Source: Aurantibrevibacter sp041747755 (GTDB taxonomy: Bacteria; Bacteroidota; Bacteroidia; Flavobacteriales; Flavobacteriaceae). Taken from it: a stretch of DNA of 7,738 nt. Position 1 is the stretch's first letter, and each line of letters starts with the position of its first letter. The notes under the pieces were generated by a model that worked only from the letters and a program-made list of their open reading frames with translations, searched no databases and was not told the DNA's origin. The translations under genes and the position numbers were made by a program. The stretch lies in NCBI GenBank assembly GCA_041747755.1, contig JBGTEN010000309.1, positions 1 to 7,738 on the forward strand, given 5' to 3'. Below, piece after piece: positions 1 to 6,221 of the stretch.

Positions 1-1
1 C

Positions 2-655
2 CCACATCTGCACTGCATTGTTCCGGGAGGTGGGATCTCAAAATCGGGCAAATGGAAATCCGCCAGGAACAAAGGAAAATACCTGTTTCCTGTAAAGGCA
101 ATGAGCAAGGTATTCAGGGCTAGGTTTGTGAGCGGGCTGCGCAAGGGCATGAAAAAGGAACTACCATCCGGATTTTTCGAAAGCCTGTTTAAAAAGGATT
201 GGGTAGTCTATTGCAAGCGTCCATTTTTGGGTCCTGCCCAAGTGGTAGAATATCTTGGCCGTTATACCCACAAGATTGCCATAAGCAACCATCGGATAAA
301 AAATCTGGATAATCCAGGTGTTACTTTTTCCGTAAAAGACTACCGTCACGGGGGAAGGAAATCCTTACTGCGTTTAAATGATGCCGAGTTCATAAGGCGG
401 TTTTCCCTTCACATTTTACCAAAGGGTTTTGTGCGTATACGCCATTACGGATTCTTAAGCTCCTACCATAAGAAAACCGCTATTGATGAGTTAAGGAAAA
501 CCCTTAAACCCGTGCAACTAAAAGAAAAAAGACCGCTGCAACACCGCACCTGCCCCACATGCAGGAAAGGAAAACTGGTTACCCTTGCCATTTTTACGGC
601 ACGTGGACCACCAATATTTTGGTTGGAAAAACTCAAAGGACAAGAAAACAAATAA
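2..655 (+). CDS. IS91-family Y2 transposase, 3' part (5' end outside the window)
   Basis: This is the C-terminal portion of a rolling-circle (HUH/Y2) transposase, which nicks one strand of the element at its origin end and transfers it as single-stranded DNA. The frame is open from base 2, so the methionine at 101 is internal and the true start lies upstream. The first residues read PHLHCIVPGGG, the HxH metal-binding motif of HUH enzymes. The segment VEYLGRYTHKIAISNHRI follows; its two tyrosines (codons at 251-253 and 263-265) are separated by three residues, matching the Y2 catalytic pair of IS91 and differing from single-tyrosine ISCR relatives. A conserved FIRRFSLHILPKGFVRIRHYGFL block and a CPTC zinc-type pair near the C-terminus complete the family pattern. 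About 217 residues are visible, against roughly 400 in the family. It runs opposite to all cassette genes and looks more G+C rich than they do. Confidence 0.9.
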   Translation, partial: PHLHCIVPGGGISKSGKWKSARNKGKYLFPVKAMSKVFRARFVSGLRKGMKKELPSGFFESLFKKDWVVYCKRPFLGPAQVVEYLGRYTHKIAISNHRIKNLDNPGVTFSVKDYRHGGRKSLLRLNDAEFIRRFSLHILPKGFVRIRHYGFLSSYHKKTAIDELRKTLKPVQLKEKRPLQHRTCPTCRKGKLVTLAIFTARGPPIFWLEKLKGQENK

Positions 656-922
656 TACCTAAAACAGCTCCCGAAAAGCGTAATGGGATGCCTATGGTCT
701 TACCAAAGGGATTTCGGGAAAAACCATTAAAATACCACGATCAATGAGATCGGAAAAGCAGAATTTACAGTAAAAAACTGAATGTACTACTAAAGAGCAG
801 AACCATAGGTCAACAGGCTATCCCAAAAACTCACAATAAAAACAGATCAATACCCATAGGGCAAACCGACCAAGAACCGGTTTAGTCAACACGGCGTTCA
901 TGTTAGGCCGTACCGACCACAC
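656..922 (+). mobile_element. Non-coding 3' end of the IS91-type element (putative oriIS side)
   Basis: No plausible gene is seen here. The stretch holds several inverted repeats: TCCCGAAA at 669-676 with TTTCGGGA at 712-719, CCTATGGT at 691-698 with ACCATAGG at 802-809, and CGATC at 738-742 with GATCG at 748-752. Closest to the boundary is a GC-rich stem, ACGGC at 891-895 with GCCGT at 907-911. In IS91 the replication origin end lies downstream of the transposase and carries a stem-loop just before the terminus, so 891-922 is the best candidate. The exact terminus is inferred from the GAAC that follows and has not been confirmed by comparison with another copy. Confidence 0.55.
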
Positions 923-926
923 GAAC
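923..926 (+). other. Candidate IS91 target tetranucleotide GAAC
   Basis: GAAC directly follows the putative element terminus. IS91 is known to insert next to GAAC or CAAG, with the origin end touching the tetranucleotide and no target duplication. GAACGC (923-928) is also the right arm of a 6 bp inverted repeat with GCGTTC (894-899). Four bases occur often by chance, so this call depends on the transposase lying upstream in the expected orientation. Confidence 0.4.
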
Positions 927-943
927 GCTTAGTTATTAGCACC
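927..943. repeat. Remnant of the first cassette's attC-like site, cut by the IS91 end
   Basis: TTAGCACC at 936-943 is the exact reverse complement of GGTGCTAA at 1664-1671, so it is the downstream end box of the cassette that carries the GYF_2 gene. In the other sites this box is preceded by a CGGTGT-like spacer and a 16-18 nt stem arm. Here it is preceded by GCTTAGTTA and then GAAC and the IS91 end, and neither arm of a stem can be found. The site therefore appears destroyed, and the cassette is probably no longer able to excise. Confidence 0.6.
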
Positions 944-954
944 TGTTTTTACTA

Positions 955-1632
955 TCAGTTTGGTATAGCATTTACAATCCCCAAACCAATTGAGTCCACA
1001 TCCTGATAGTTGTCTACACTAAAATTAAAAGGTGTAATACTATTGGGCTGGAAAACTTCATAAATCGTATGGTCTTGAGTTGTTAAAATTGATTTTGTTT
1101 TTGTGTAATAGGTAACTCTTATGGTTACATCTTTATAATCAGCAATTGTAGCTTGATTTCTAATATTGCCATTAAGTTTAATTTTGGTTCCCCAAAAACT
1201 TTTATTGTATTGTCCCTCAACAGTTATGAATTGAGTAGGTTGGGAATTTTCTATTTCCTCGATAGTCATTTTTTTCTCCACATAAGTTTCTGGTTGTAAG
1301 TCAGAGTTATAATTATTTGTATCAATCATTGGGACAATTACAAATATTCCTACAAATACCAAAATGATTACTCCCAATATCGTGAGGCTTTTAGTAAAAC
1401 TATAGGCTTTGGGTTTAGGTTTTGCATTTTGATAATTTACTTTTGGTTTAATCGGTGGCGGTGTCGTTTGTTTAAACAATTCGTTTAGTTCATCGATTTC
1501 GCCGGCTTTTGTCCAATCGGGAAGTCCTTCGTGCCAAATTTCAGTTTGTTTTGTTATGTTTTTGGCTTTTAAATCGGAAATGTCAAATGGACCATCTTGT
1601 TCAGTTCCATTGTGTAAGTAAAATTTCTTCAT
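955..1632 (-). CDS. GYF_2 (DUF4339)-domain single-pass membrane protein
   Basis: This 225-residue protein starts at an ATG. Residues 1-53 match a GYF_2 domain: a KKFYLHNGTEQDGPFDISDL start, then an IWHEGLPDWTKAGEI core with the two typical tryptophans. Such domains are thought to bind peptides and are common at the N-terminus of bacterial membrane proteins. A proline- and lysine-rich linker (about 54-78) leads to one hydrophobic helix at about 82-103. The remaining 120 residues are predicted to be outside the membrane and contain a beta-rich section (about 135-222) resembling FxLYD-like domains, though that likeness is weak. The start lies 31 bp inside the cassette's end box and the stop 11 bp from the other box. 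The biological role is unknown. Confidence 0.8.
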   Translation of the reverse strand: MKKFYLHNGTEQDGPFDISDLKAKNITKQTEIWHEGLPDWTKAGEIDELNELFKQTTPPPIKPKVNYQNAKPKPKAYSFTKSLTILGVIILVFVGIFVIVPMIDTNNYNSDLQPETYVEKKMTIEEIENSQPTQFITVEGQYNKSFWGTKIKLNGNIRNQATIADYKDVTIRVTYYTKTKSILTTQDHTIYEVFQPNSITPFNFSVDNYQDVDSIGLGIVNAIPN

Positions 1633-1663
1633 ATTGTAATTTAGTTCAGATTTTTCTCAAATA

Positions 1664-1798
1664 GGTGCTAACGTTGGTATATGCGAAGTTGCTGGTTTAG
1701 TAAAGCTAAATTGTCAACCGCAACATAACGTTGTTTGAAAACTAAACTACTACTTTAAACTGTACCCAGCAATTTTGCATATATTTTGTTGTAGCCAG
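1664..1798. repeat. attC-like site A (135 bp)
   Basis: The left arm 1678-1695 pairs with the right arm 1766-1783 over 18 bp without gaps on the plus strand, with G.T wobbles at 1685/1776 and 1688/1773. The outer boxes are GGTGCTAAC (left, belonging to the GYF_2 cassette) and GTTGTAGCCAG (right, belonging to the membrane-protein cassette), and they do not match each other. The spacers between box and stem are GTTG on the left and a T-rich tract on the right, instead of the CGGT found in sites C-F. The loop of about 70 nt lacks the nested AAATCC hairpin of sites D-F. Confidence 0.8.
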
Positions 1799-1801
1799 TT
1801 T

Positions 1802-2425
1802 TTACGCACAGCTTTTAATCCTAGCGCTCTCCACTATCTTTAAATTAAGCATCATAATCCAACTCAGGACGATAAAAAACGTCAACTTTTGAATCAATGG
1901 TAAAGCACTTAAAAATACTCCTGAGTAGTAAATCCAGTTATTAATCAGCAGTAAAACTATGCACAAAACTGAAGTCAACTTAAATCGAACTAAGTCCGAT
2001 CGAAAAAGTCCAATTAGTACGCCAATGATGGCAACCATTCCAAAGATACTTGAGAGAATTGTAAATAAGTCGTGATAGTCAGTGAACATAAAGATTGCAA
2101 TCAGCATAGATACAAGTCCACAAGACCATGTCAAAAACTGCCATACATAATTTAAGCGAAGTCCTTTTGAAGCATTCCAAAAAAATACTGCGATACTTAT
2201 ACACAACACAAACATCCCTCCGATTGCCACTGGTCTTGCATCATTAACCTCACCGTTCATCCCATGCGTATTCATCAAATTGCACCAATAATTATTTATC
2301 CAATCGAACCCCTCACTATCCAAATCTGCTTGAGACCCTCCTGGATAAAGAGTGGTCGAATAAACAAACAGGAATAAAAATAGAATTATCCCAACATTCG
2401 GAAAGATCCTAAGTACTCTATTCAA
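1802..2425 (-). CDS. Six-helix integral membrane protein (DUF998-like, uncertain)
   Basis: This 207-residue protein has about six hydrophobic helices, near residues 7-26, 64-84, 95-114, 120-141, 149-167 and 178-197. The first loop holds a polar segment, YPGGSQADLDSEGFDWINNY, followed by N(50)MNTHG and NDARPVAI, which looks like the conserved loop of DUF998-type proteins; I am not certain of the family. The start is TTG, because in-frame TGA and TAG stops lie just upstream and the next methionine (51) falls after the first helix. A GGAG lies upstream but only 2 nt from the TTG, so the start is not firmly set. The stop is 3 bp from the right box of site A, and the start is about 37 bp from the left box of site B. 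The function is unknown. Confidence 0.75.
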   Translation of the reverse strand: MNRVLRIFPNVGIILFLFLFVYSTTLYPGGSQADLDSEGFDWINNYWCNLMNTHGMNGEVNDARPVAIGGMFVLCISIAVFFWNASKGLRLNYVWQFLTWSCGLVSMLIAIFMFTDYHDLFTILSSIFGMVAIIGVLIGLFRSDLVRFKLTSVLCIVLLLINNWIYYSGVFLSALPLIQKLTFFIVLSWIMMLNLKIVESARIKSCA

Positions 2426-2461
2426 AGCTCCAAAATAACGTACAAACTATCATTAAAAATT

Positions 2462-2594
2462 GGCTACAACGTTTAGTATATGAAAAGTAGGCGATTTCGA
2501 AGCACTAAACTTTCGGTTAAACACAAAGTTTGATACGAGCCACAAGCATTGAATTTATTACTATTTCGCCTATTTTTTATATACATTAGGCACA
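2462..2594. repeat. attC-like site B (133 bp), overlapping the methyltransferase stop codon
   Basis: The arms 2476-2493 and 2567-2584 pair over 18 bp on the plus strand, with G.T wobbles at stem positions 7 (2482/2578) and 12 (2487/2573). The left box GGCTACAAC belongs to the membrane-protein cassette. The right box TTAGGCACA (2586-2594) belongs to the restriction-modification cassette. The right spacer normally present between box and stem is missing, and the base next to the box is A (2585) where other sites have G. The loop has AAACTTT and AAAGTTT as an inner inverted repeat. The right arm and box encode the last residues of the methyltransferase. Confidence 0.8.
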
Positions 2595-3784
2595 GTACTT
2601 TCTTCTTTTAGTTGCTCAATTTTCAATTTCCCTGACTTAATAATTTTAACATCTGAAACCAATTCAAAAAGTCTATTTCCTTTGGACTCGTTTCTAGTTT
2701 GGATTAGAATTTTTAAATGATATTCTTTTCCGTGGCAAGACCTTTCAAGTTTTTCTATTGCATCATTTACGGTTTCGTATTTTCCTTGAATTTTTACTGG
2801 AACAGGTTTTTCATTAACGTGATATTTTAGAAAACCGTCAATGCCAGAATTCCTTTGTACTGGTAAAGCATCTATGCTATTCAAAAGGGCTATTTCGTAA
2901 TCTGATTTTTCAAGGTAACTATCAGCACCTTTATTTAGAAGAGCGGATTCGGTAATAATCATTTCTTCTAACCTTTTATTTGCTAGTTCAACTGCGTCAG
3001 TCGAAGCATCAATTCCTATAAAATTTCTATCCATAGATTTTGCAGCAACACAAGTGGTTCCGCTACCACAGAATGGGTCAACTACCAAATCCCCTTTGTC
3101 TGTTACAATTTTAATAATTTCTTTTAATAGTAAAACTGGTTTTTGTGTTGGGTATCCAACTCGTTCTTTTGCTTTTGGATTTAGATAAGGAATTTCCCAA
3201 GTATCGGATAATGGAACTCCCTTTTTTTCTTTTCCCAAAACTATATTTCCGTTTTCATCTGTTTTGTAAACGGATTTACCATTTGTCGTTTTTTCTCTGT
3301 CTTGTAAGATTTGGTCTATGTTCGTGGTTGGTGCATAGTCAGTATAAAATTGGTTAAATTTAAAATCTTCAGATTTTGAATAAAAATAAATGTTTTGGTG
3401 TGAATTCAATAACCCTTTTTTTGAATTTGACCATCTTTTATAACTCCAAATTATTTCACTTCTAAAGTTTTTCATTCCGAAAACTTTGTCAAGGGTAACT
3501 CGGATATAATGCGAAGCAATTTTATCACAATGCAAAAAAACACTTCCTGTGTTTTTTAAAACTCTTTTACATTCAATTAAACAAGACTCGATTAAGAATA
3601 AATAATCATCTAAAGACTCCCAACTGTCGCTGAATTCATATTTTTTACTAGAATCACGAGTAACTAAAGAATGTTTCTTTTGTGTATAAAAAGGTGGGTC
3701 AAAATATACTAAATCAACAGAATTCGATTTGAGTTCGGTCAATTTTTCTAAACAGTTCCCTTTATAAATTTCATTAACATCCAT
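2570..3784 (-). CDS. DNA adenine- or cytosine-N4 methyltransferase (type II R-M), with an extra C-terminal domain
   Basis: This 404-residue enzyme transfers methyl groups from S-adenosylmethionine to an exocyclic amino group in DNA, protecting the host from the paired nuclease. The catalytic motif DPPF is at residues 29-32 and the cofactor motif DPFCGSGTT at 236-244, preceded by YPTQKP at 211-216. This order (IV before I) places it in the beta class. Residues about 290-404 form an additional domain with NSGIDGFL (D316) and KIQGK (Q333, K335), reminiscent of the D...QxK site of Mrr-like nuclease folds; that reading is an inference. The ATG directly follows the TAA of the nuclease gene with no gap, which suggests translational coupling. 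The last codons and the TAG stop lie inside site B. Confidence 0.9.
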   Translation of the reverse strand: MDVNEIYKGNCLEKLTELKSNSVDLVYFDPPFYTQKKHSLVTRDSSKKYEFSDSWESLDDYLFLIESCLIECKRVLKNTGSVFLHCDKIASHYIRVTLDKVFGMKNFRSEIIWSYKRWSNSKKGLLNSHQNIYFYSKSEDFKFNQFYTDYAPTTNIDQILQDREKTTNGKSVYKTDENGNIVLGKEKKGVPLSDTWEIPYLNPKAKERVGYPTQKPVLLLKEIIKIVTDKGDLVVDPFCGSGTTCVAAKSMDRNFIGIDASTDAVELANKRLEEMIITESALLNKGADSYLEKSDYEIALLNSIDALPVQRNSGIDGFLKYHVNEKPVPVKIQGKYETVNDAIEKLERSCHGKEYHLKILIQTRNESKGNRLFELVSDVKIIKSGKLKIEQLKEESTVPNVYKK

Positions 3785-4561
3785 TTACTTTGTCTTTTTG
3801 TCTGCTATATCAGTTAAAATTTTAAATAAATCATATCCAGTATATTTTTCTACAAAGGTCCAAGCGTCATCTCCACCATAATATTCGCCCTTAACTCCTT
3901 TGTAGTAAGTAGCTAATATCTTTTGGATTTTTGTTGCTTGTGTTCTTTGTGGATAATAAAACATTACCCTAATGGGTTTATAACCATAACTAGTAATACA
4001 TTCAACTCTAGTGTGTTCTTTGGTAATATGATCTCCGTCTGTCGTGGCATCACGCCACTTTATTTCAATAGCATTGTTATTGTCTAAAAAATCAATTTCA
4101 AACGTTTTGGGTTTTGAACCTACATTATTTTTTACAAGTGTTCTTTTTCCTTTCAAATTATTAAATCGAAAACAAAGAACGGCAGCTTCTTCTAAAAACG
4201 AACCAGCATATTTATATAAGAATCGTCCAGTATTTTGATATTCGTCTATTAATTGCCCGTCTTTGTTAGAAATTCCTAAAACACGATATATTAAATAATG
4301 TGAATTATCATCCTCCAACATTTCTTCTTTTCTTTCCTCGATTTTGGTATTTAGTGTTTCGGCATATAAATTTGATAACTCCTCGATTTTTGAATAGAGC
4401 AAATCGTAGTCTGTTCCGTCCTTTTTTGATTTTTCAATTTCTTCTGTTCCAAATATTTCAGCTTCTTCTACTAATAAGGCTTTGTTTTTGCCTTTGGTGT
4501 CAATTCCTATTGACTCACAATATTCAATTAGTTCTGCTTTGTTCAAATTATATACTTTCAA
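3785..4561 (-). CDS. ApaLI-like type II restriction endonuclease with N-terminal SAP-type domain
   Basis: This 258-residue protein is the likely nuclease partner of the adjoining methyltransferase. Residues about 4-36 (LNKAELIEYCESIGIDTKGK and on) fit a SAP helix-extension-helix DNA-binding motif. A charged helical linker follows to about 88. Residues 89-250 carry YRVLGIS, DEYQNTGRFLYKYAGSFLEEAA and FEIDFLDNNNAIEIKW; D157 with E166-x-K168 makes a PD-(D/E)xK catalytic centre. The YQN-GRFLYKYAG-FLEEA block is what I associate with the ApaLI family, whose founder cuts GTGCAC, but family and specificity are from memory. The start is TTG (LKVYNLNKAE reading with M at position 1), because an in-frame TGA lies 27 bases upstream and the next methionine is residue 81, after the SAP motif. 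The nuclease gene is first in the pair and no controller gene is seen. Confidence 0.75.
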   Translation of the reverse strand: MKVYNLNKAELIEYCESIGIDTKGKNKALLVEEAEIFGTEEIEKSKKDGTDYDLLYSKIEELSNLYAETLNTKIEERKEEMLEDDNSHYLIYRVLGISNKDGQLIDEYQNTGRFLYKYAGSFLEEAAVLCFRFNNLKGKRTLVKNNVGSKPKTFEIDFLDNNNAIEIKWRDATTDGDHITKEHTRVECITSYGYKPIRVMFYYPQRTQATKIQKILATYYKGVKGEYYGGDDAWTFVEKYTGYDLFKILTDIADKKTK

Positions 4562-4577
4562 AGTGTTTTGTTTTTTT

Positions 4578-4585
4578 CAAATTTA
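4578..4585 (-). promoter_or_regulatory. Possible Bacteroidota -7 box of the restriction-modification cassette
   Basis: On the minus strand this reads TAAATTTG, a match to the Bacteroidota TAnnTTTG element. It is 17 bases from the TTG start of the nuclease, implying a very short leader. No clear TTTG-type -33 element is seen at the expected distance. This cassette has the longest gap between end box and start codon (about 60 bp), which would fit a cassette-borne promoter. The motif is short in AT-rich DNA, so confidence is low. Confidence 0.3.
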
Positions 4586-4621
4586 CGAATTTCTTAAAGT
4601 TTTCTCGGTGTTTTTTTGTAT

Positions 4622-4760
4622 TGTGCCTAACGTTTATGTATAAGAATAGTTGCGGGTTTGTATGCGAGGATTTTCCGAAGGAAAATCAGACGTTACAAAC
4701 ACGCAACGACCTTTGATTAAGCACTAAACCGCAATTATTTTTATACGGTGTTGTAGCCAG
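4622..4760. repeat. attC-like site C (139 bp) with competing inner helix
   Basis: The arms 4638-4655 and 4729-4746 pair over 18 bp on the plus strand, with G.T wobbles at positions 7 (4644/4740) and 12 (4649/4735). The left box TGTGCCTAAC belongs to the restriction-modification cassette and the right box GTTGTAGCCAG to the 119-residue-protein cassette. The spacers are GTTTAT on the left and GGT (gene sense ACC) on the right. Inside the loop GATTTTCC (4669-4676) and GGAAAATC (4680-4687) form a perfect hairpin. The left arm can alternatively pair 4649-4662 with 4694-4707 (13 of 14 positions), which competes with the main stem. Confidence 0.85.
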
Positions 4761-5120
4761 TTATTTTTTCAGATGTTCAGAAATATCAAAATTTCCGTTT
4801 TTCCAATATTTAATTGTTCCTTTATGAATTTCAGAATTCTTTTTTAATCGTAAAAGAACAGAATTCAAATGTTTTTCAAATTCATTATTTGTTTTTTCCA
4901 TATCGTTCAGACTATCAAGAATAATTTCCATTAGCGTTTCTTTTTCCGCTTGTGAAGAATTCCGATTATCATATTCCGTTATGAATTCATCAATTCGATT
5001 TGAGTCAGATATTTCCCATTCCCAATCTTGCATATTTTCGTCAAATTCCAAATTCAGTTTTTCGGCTAACTTTTTCCGAGTTTTTTGATTTGGAATAAAA
5101 ATTTCATTTTCAGTACTCAT
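4761..5120 (-). CDS. Acidic soluble protein of unknown function, 119 residues
   Basis: I do not recognise the family. The protein starts at an ATG 10 bp inside the cassette's left box, and its TAA immediately follows the right box, so the gene fills the whole cassette. It has no signal peptide or membrane segment. It is rich in Glu, Asp, Asn and Lys, with a likely helical stretch at about 58-96 (QAEKETLMEIILDSLNDMEK onward, then NEFEKHLNSVLLRLKK) and a DWEWEISD motif near residue 32. The size and charge would suit a small cytosolic, antitoxin-like or immunity-like protein, but nothing in the sequence proves that. Confidence 0.65.
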   Translation of the reverse strand: MSTENEIFIPNQKTRKKLAEKLNLEFDENMQDWEWEISDSNRIDEFITEYDNRNSSQAEKETLMEIILDSLNDMEKTNNEFEKHLNSVLLRLKKNSEIHKGTIKYWKNGNFDISEHLKK

Positions 5121-5130
5121 TTTGTTAATT

Positions 5131-5267
5131 GGCTACAACGTTGTTGTATATGAGCTGTGGCGTGTCTCGACACGAACCTCTCCAAATAAAAACTGGCTTT
5201 GGGAAATCCGCAGGATTTTCCAAGTAGGCACAGACCAAGCCATAGCTTATATACGGTGTTGTGGTTA
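5131..5267. repeat. attC-like site D (137 bp)
   Basis: The arms 5146-5161 and 5239-5254 pair over 16 bp on the plus strand, with G.T wobbles at positions 7 (5152/5248) and 12 (5157/5243). The left box GGCTACAAC belongs to the 119-residue-protein cassette and the right box GTTGTGGTTA to the lipoprotein cassette. The spacers are GTTGTT and GGT (ACC in gene sense). The loop contains CGTGTC-TC-GACACG (5161-5174), then GGAAATCC and GGATTTTCC around GCA (5202-5221), then AAGTAGGC, the module also found in sites E and F. The stop codon of the lipoprotein gene (5265-5267) is part of the right box. Confidence 0.85.
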
Positions 5268-6077
5268 GTTATTTTTTGAATTTGCTATCATTTCTTCCCG
5301 CAGTTTTTTAGCGGTTTCAGTTTCGTTATTTGATACATATACTTCCTTTTCAAAATACTTATAATGTTCCATAATCTCAAGATATTCTATATCATTATTA
5401 TCTTTACCTACAGTTACAACTTTTTCTTGAATTTTACCTTTTATTTTATGTTTGCCAAGTTTAGAAGTCATAATTCCGAAATAAGGTGTGAAAGTTCCGT
5501 CGCCAAATGTGTCTTTTCTTATTTCTGATTTAGAATATTCATTATCAACAATTACAGTTATAAAATTTCGCTTGCGATTATTGTAATTTGTCACGTAGTT
5601 TTTAATTCTAGCTGCGTTTTTTCCAATTATTAGCGTGTCTGATATCTCAAGTTCAAAAAATGTACTTTGCTCTATTTTGATATTTCCATTTTTGTCGTAA
5701 TAATAAGATTGGTTTTTGTGCATACTGTCTCTAACTATGACAAATTCACTTTTTTCTTTCAATTTACCATTTGTATTATAAAAGTACCACCAACCATTTT
5801 TCAAATTATTTTTTACCAATCCCTTTTCTTTTATATTTCCATTTTCATAATAGAAAAATACTGTATCGGCTGGCATTCCGTTTTTTATATAAGATAGAGA
5901 TTTTAATTTCCCACTTGGATAATATTCTCCACCATATCCAGTAAAGGTTGAATCGGTTTTAGAATTATCGAATTCTACTTTTATCATTTCTCCATTATAT
6001 TCACGATAATTGGTTTTTTTATCCGAAATACAATTTAGAAGTATTAATGTTAAAAGTAAGTATGTAAGTTTTTTCAT
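5265..6077 (-). CDS. YwqK/MORN_2-repeat lipoprotein
   Basis: This 270-residue protein starts MKKLTYLLLTLILLNCISD, a lipoprotein-type signal with the acylated cysteine at residue 16, so it is expected to be anchored in the membrane. The asparagine before the cysteine is unusual. Several MORN_2-like units follow, each with a G(N/K)(L/I)K core: YYPSGKLKSLSYIKNG, YYENGNIKEKGLVKNNLKNG, FYNTNGKLKEKSEF and YYDKNGNIKIEQSTF. Such repeats are typical of YwqK-family proteins, some of which are annotated as toxin-system antitoxins. The C-terminal part (about 150-270) is not recognised. I chose the ATG at 6077 over a TTG four codons upstream, because that TTG is inside the cassette end box and would disturb the signal peptide. 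Confidence 0.8.
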   Translation of the reverse strand: MKKLTYLLLTLILLNCISDKKTNYREYNGEMIKVEFDNSKTDSTFTGYGGEYYPSGKLKSLSYIKNGMPADTVFFYYENGNIKEKGLVKNNLKNGWWYFYNTNGKLKEKSEFVIVRDSMHKNQSYYYDKNGNIKIEQSTFFELEISDTLIIGKNAARIKNYVTNYNNRKRNFITVIVDNEYSKSEIRKDTFGDGTFTPYFGIMTSKLGKHKIKGKIQEKVVTVGKDNNDIEYLEIMEHYKYFEKEVYVSNNETETAKKLREEMIANSKNN

Positions 6078-6080
6078 AAT

Positions 6081-6216
6081 TAACCACAACGTTTTGTATA
6101 TGGTTTGTTGCGTGTTTTAAGCACCTAATTTAGCAAATACAAACCTAATAGAAAATCCGCGAGGATTTTCGTAAGTAGGCTAGAACTAGCAATAAATTAT
6201 ATACGGTGTTGGCAAC
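6081..6216. repeat. attC-like site E (136 bp)
   Basis: The arms 6096-6111 and 6189-6204 pair over 16 bp on the plus strand, with G.T wobbles at positions 7, 8 and 12 (6102/6198, 6103/6197, 6107/6193). The left box TAACCACAAC belongs to the lipoprotein cassette and the right box GTTGGCAAC to the two-gene cassette. The spacers are GTTTT and GGT (ACC in gene sense). The loop has GAAAATCC (6151-6158) with GGATTTTC (6163-6170), then GTAAGTAGGC and a small hairpin GCTAG-AA-CTAGC (6179-6190) that overlaps the right arm. Confidence 0.85.
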
Positions 6217-6221
6217 TGGCT

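Noticed and set aside
463..747. Short frames 463-651 (-) and 559-747 (+)
   Set aside because: They overlap the transposase in other frames and show no domain or start signal.
868..909. Resemblance of this stretch to the right half of site F (ACCAAG..., ACACGGCGTT, then GTTAGGCC)
   Set aside because: No matching left arm is found upstream, and the end box of the first cassette is at 936-943. The similarity is more simply part of the IS91 origin end, though a decayed site cannot be fully excluded.
2417..2452. An 11-codon ATG frame overlapping the start of the membrane-protein gene (MIVCTLFWSFE)
   Set aside because: It ends at once in a different frame and has no supporting signal. It could be a leader peptide or the trace of a frameshift, but nothing favours this over chance.
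3145..4716. Plus-strand open frames at 3145-3357, 4044-4238 and 4300-4716
   Set aside because: They are antisense to the well-supported nuclease and methyltransferase genes, rich in Leu and Phe as expected from complementing Lys/Glu codons, and have no recognisable domain.
6078..6089. Upstream TTG start for the lipoprotein gene
   Set aside because: The TTG is part of the cassette end box that recombines, and the ATG at 6075-6077 gives a normal lipoprotein signal.
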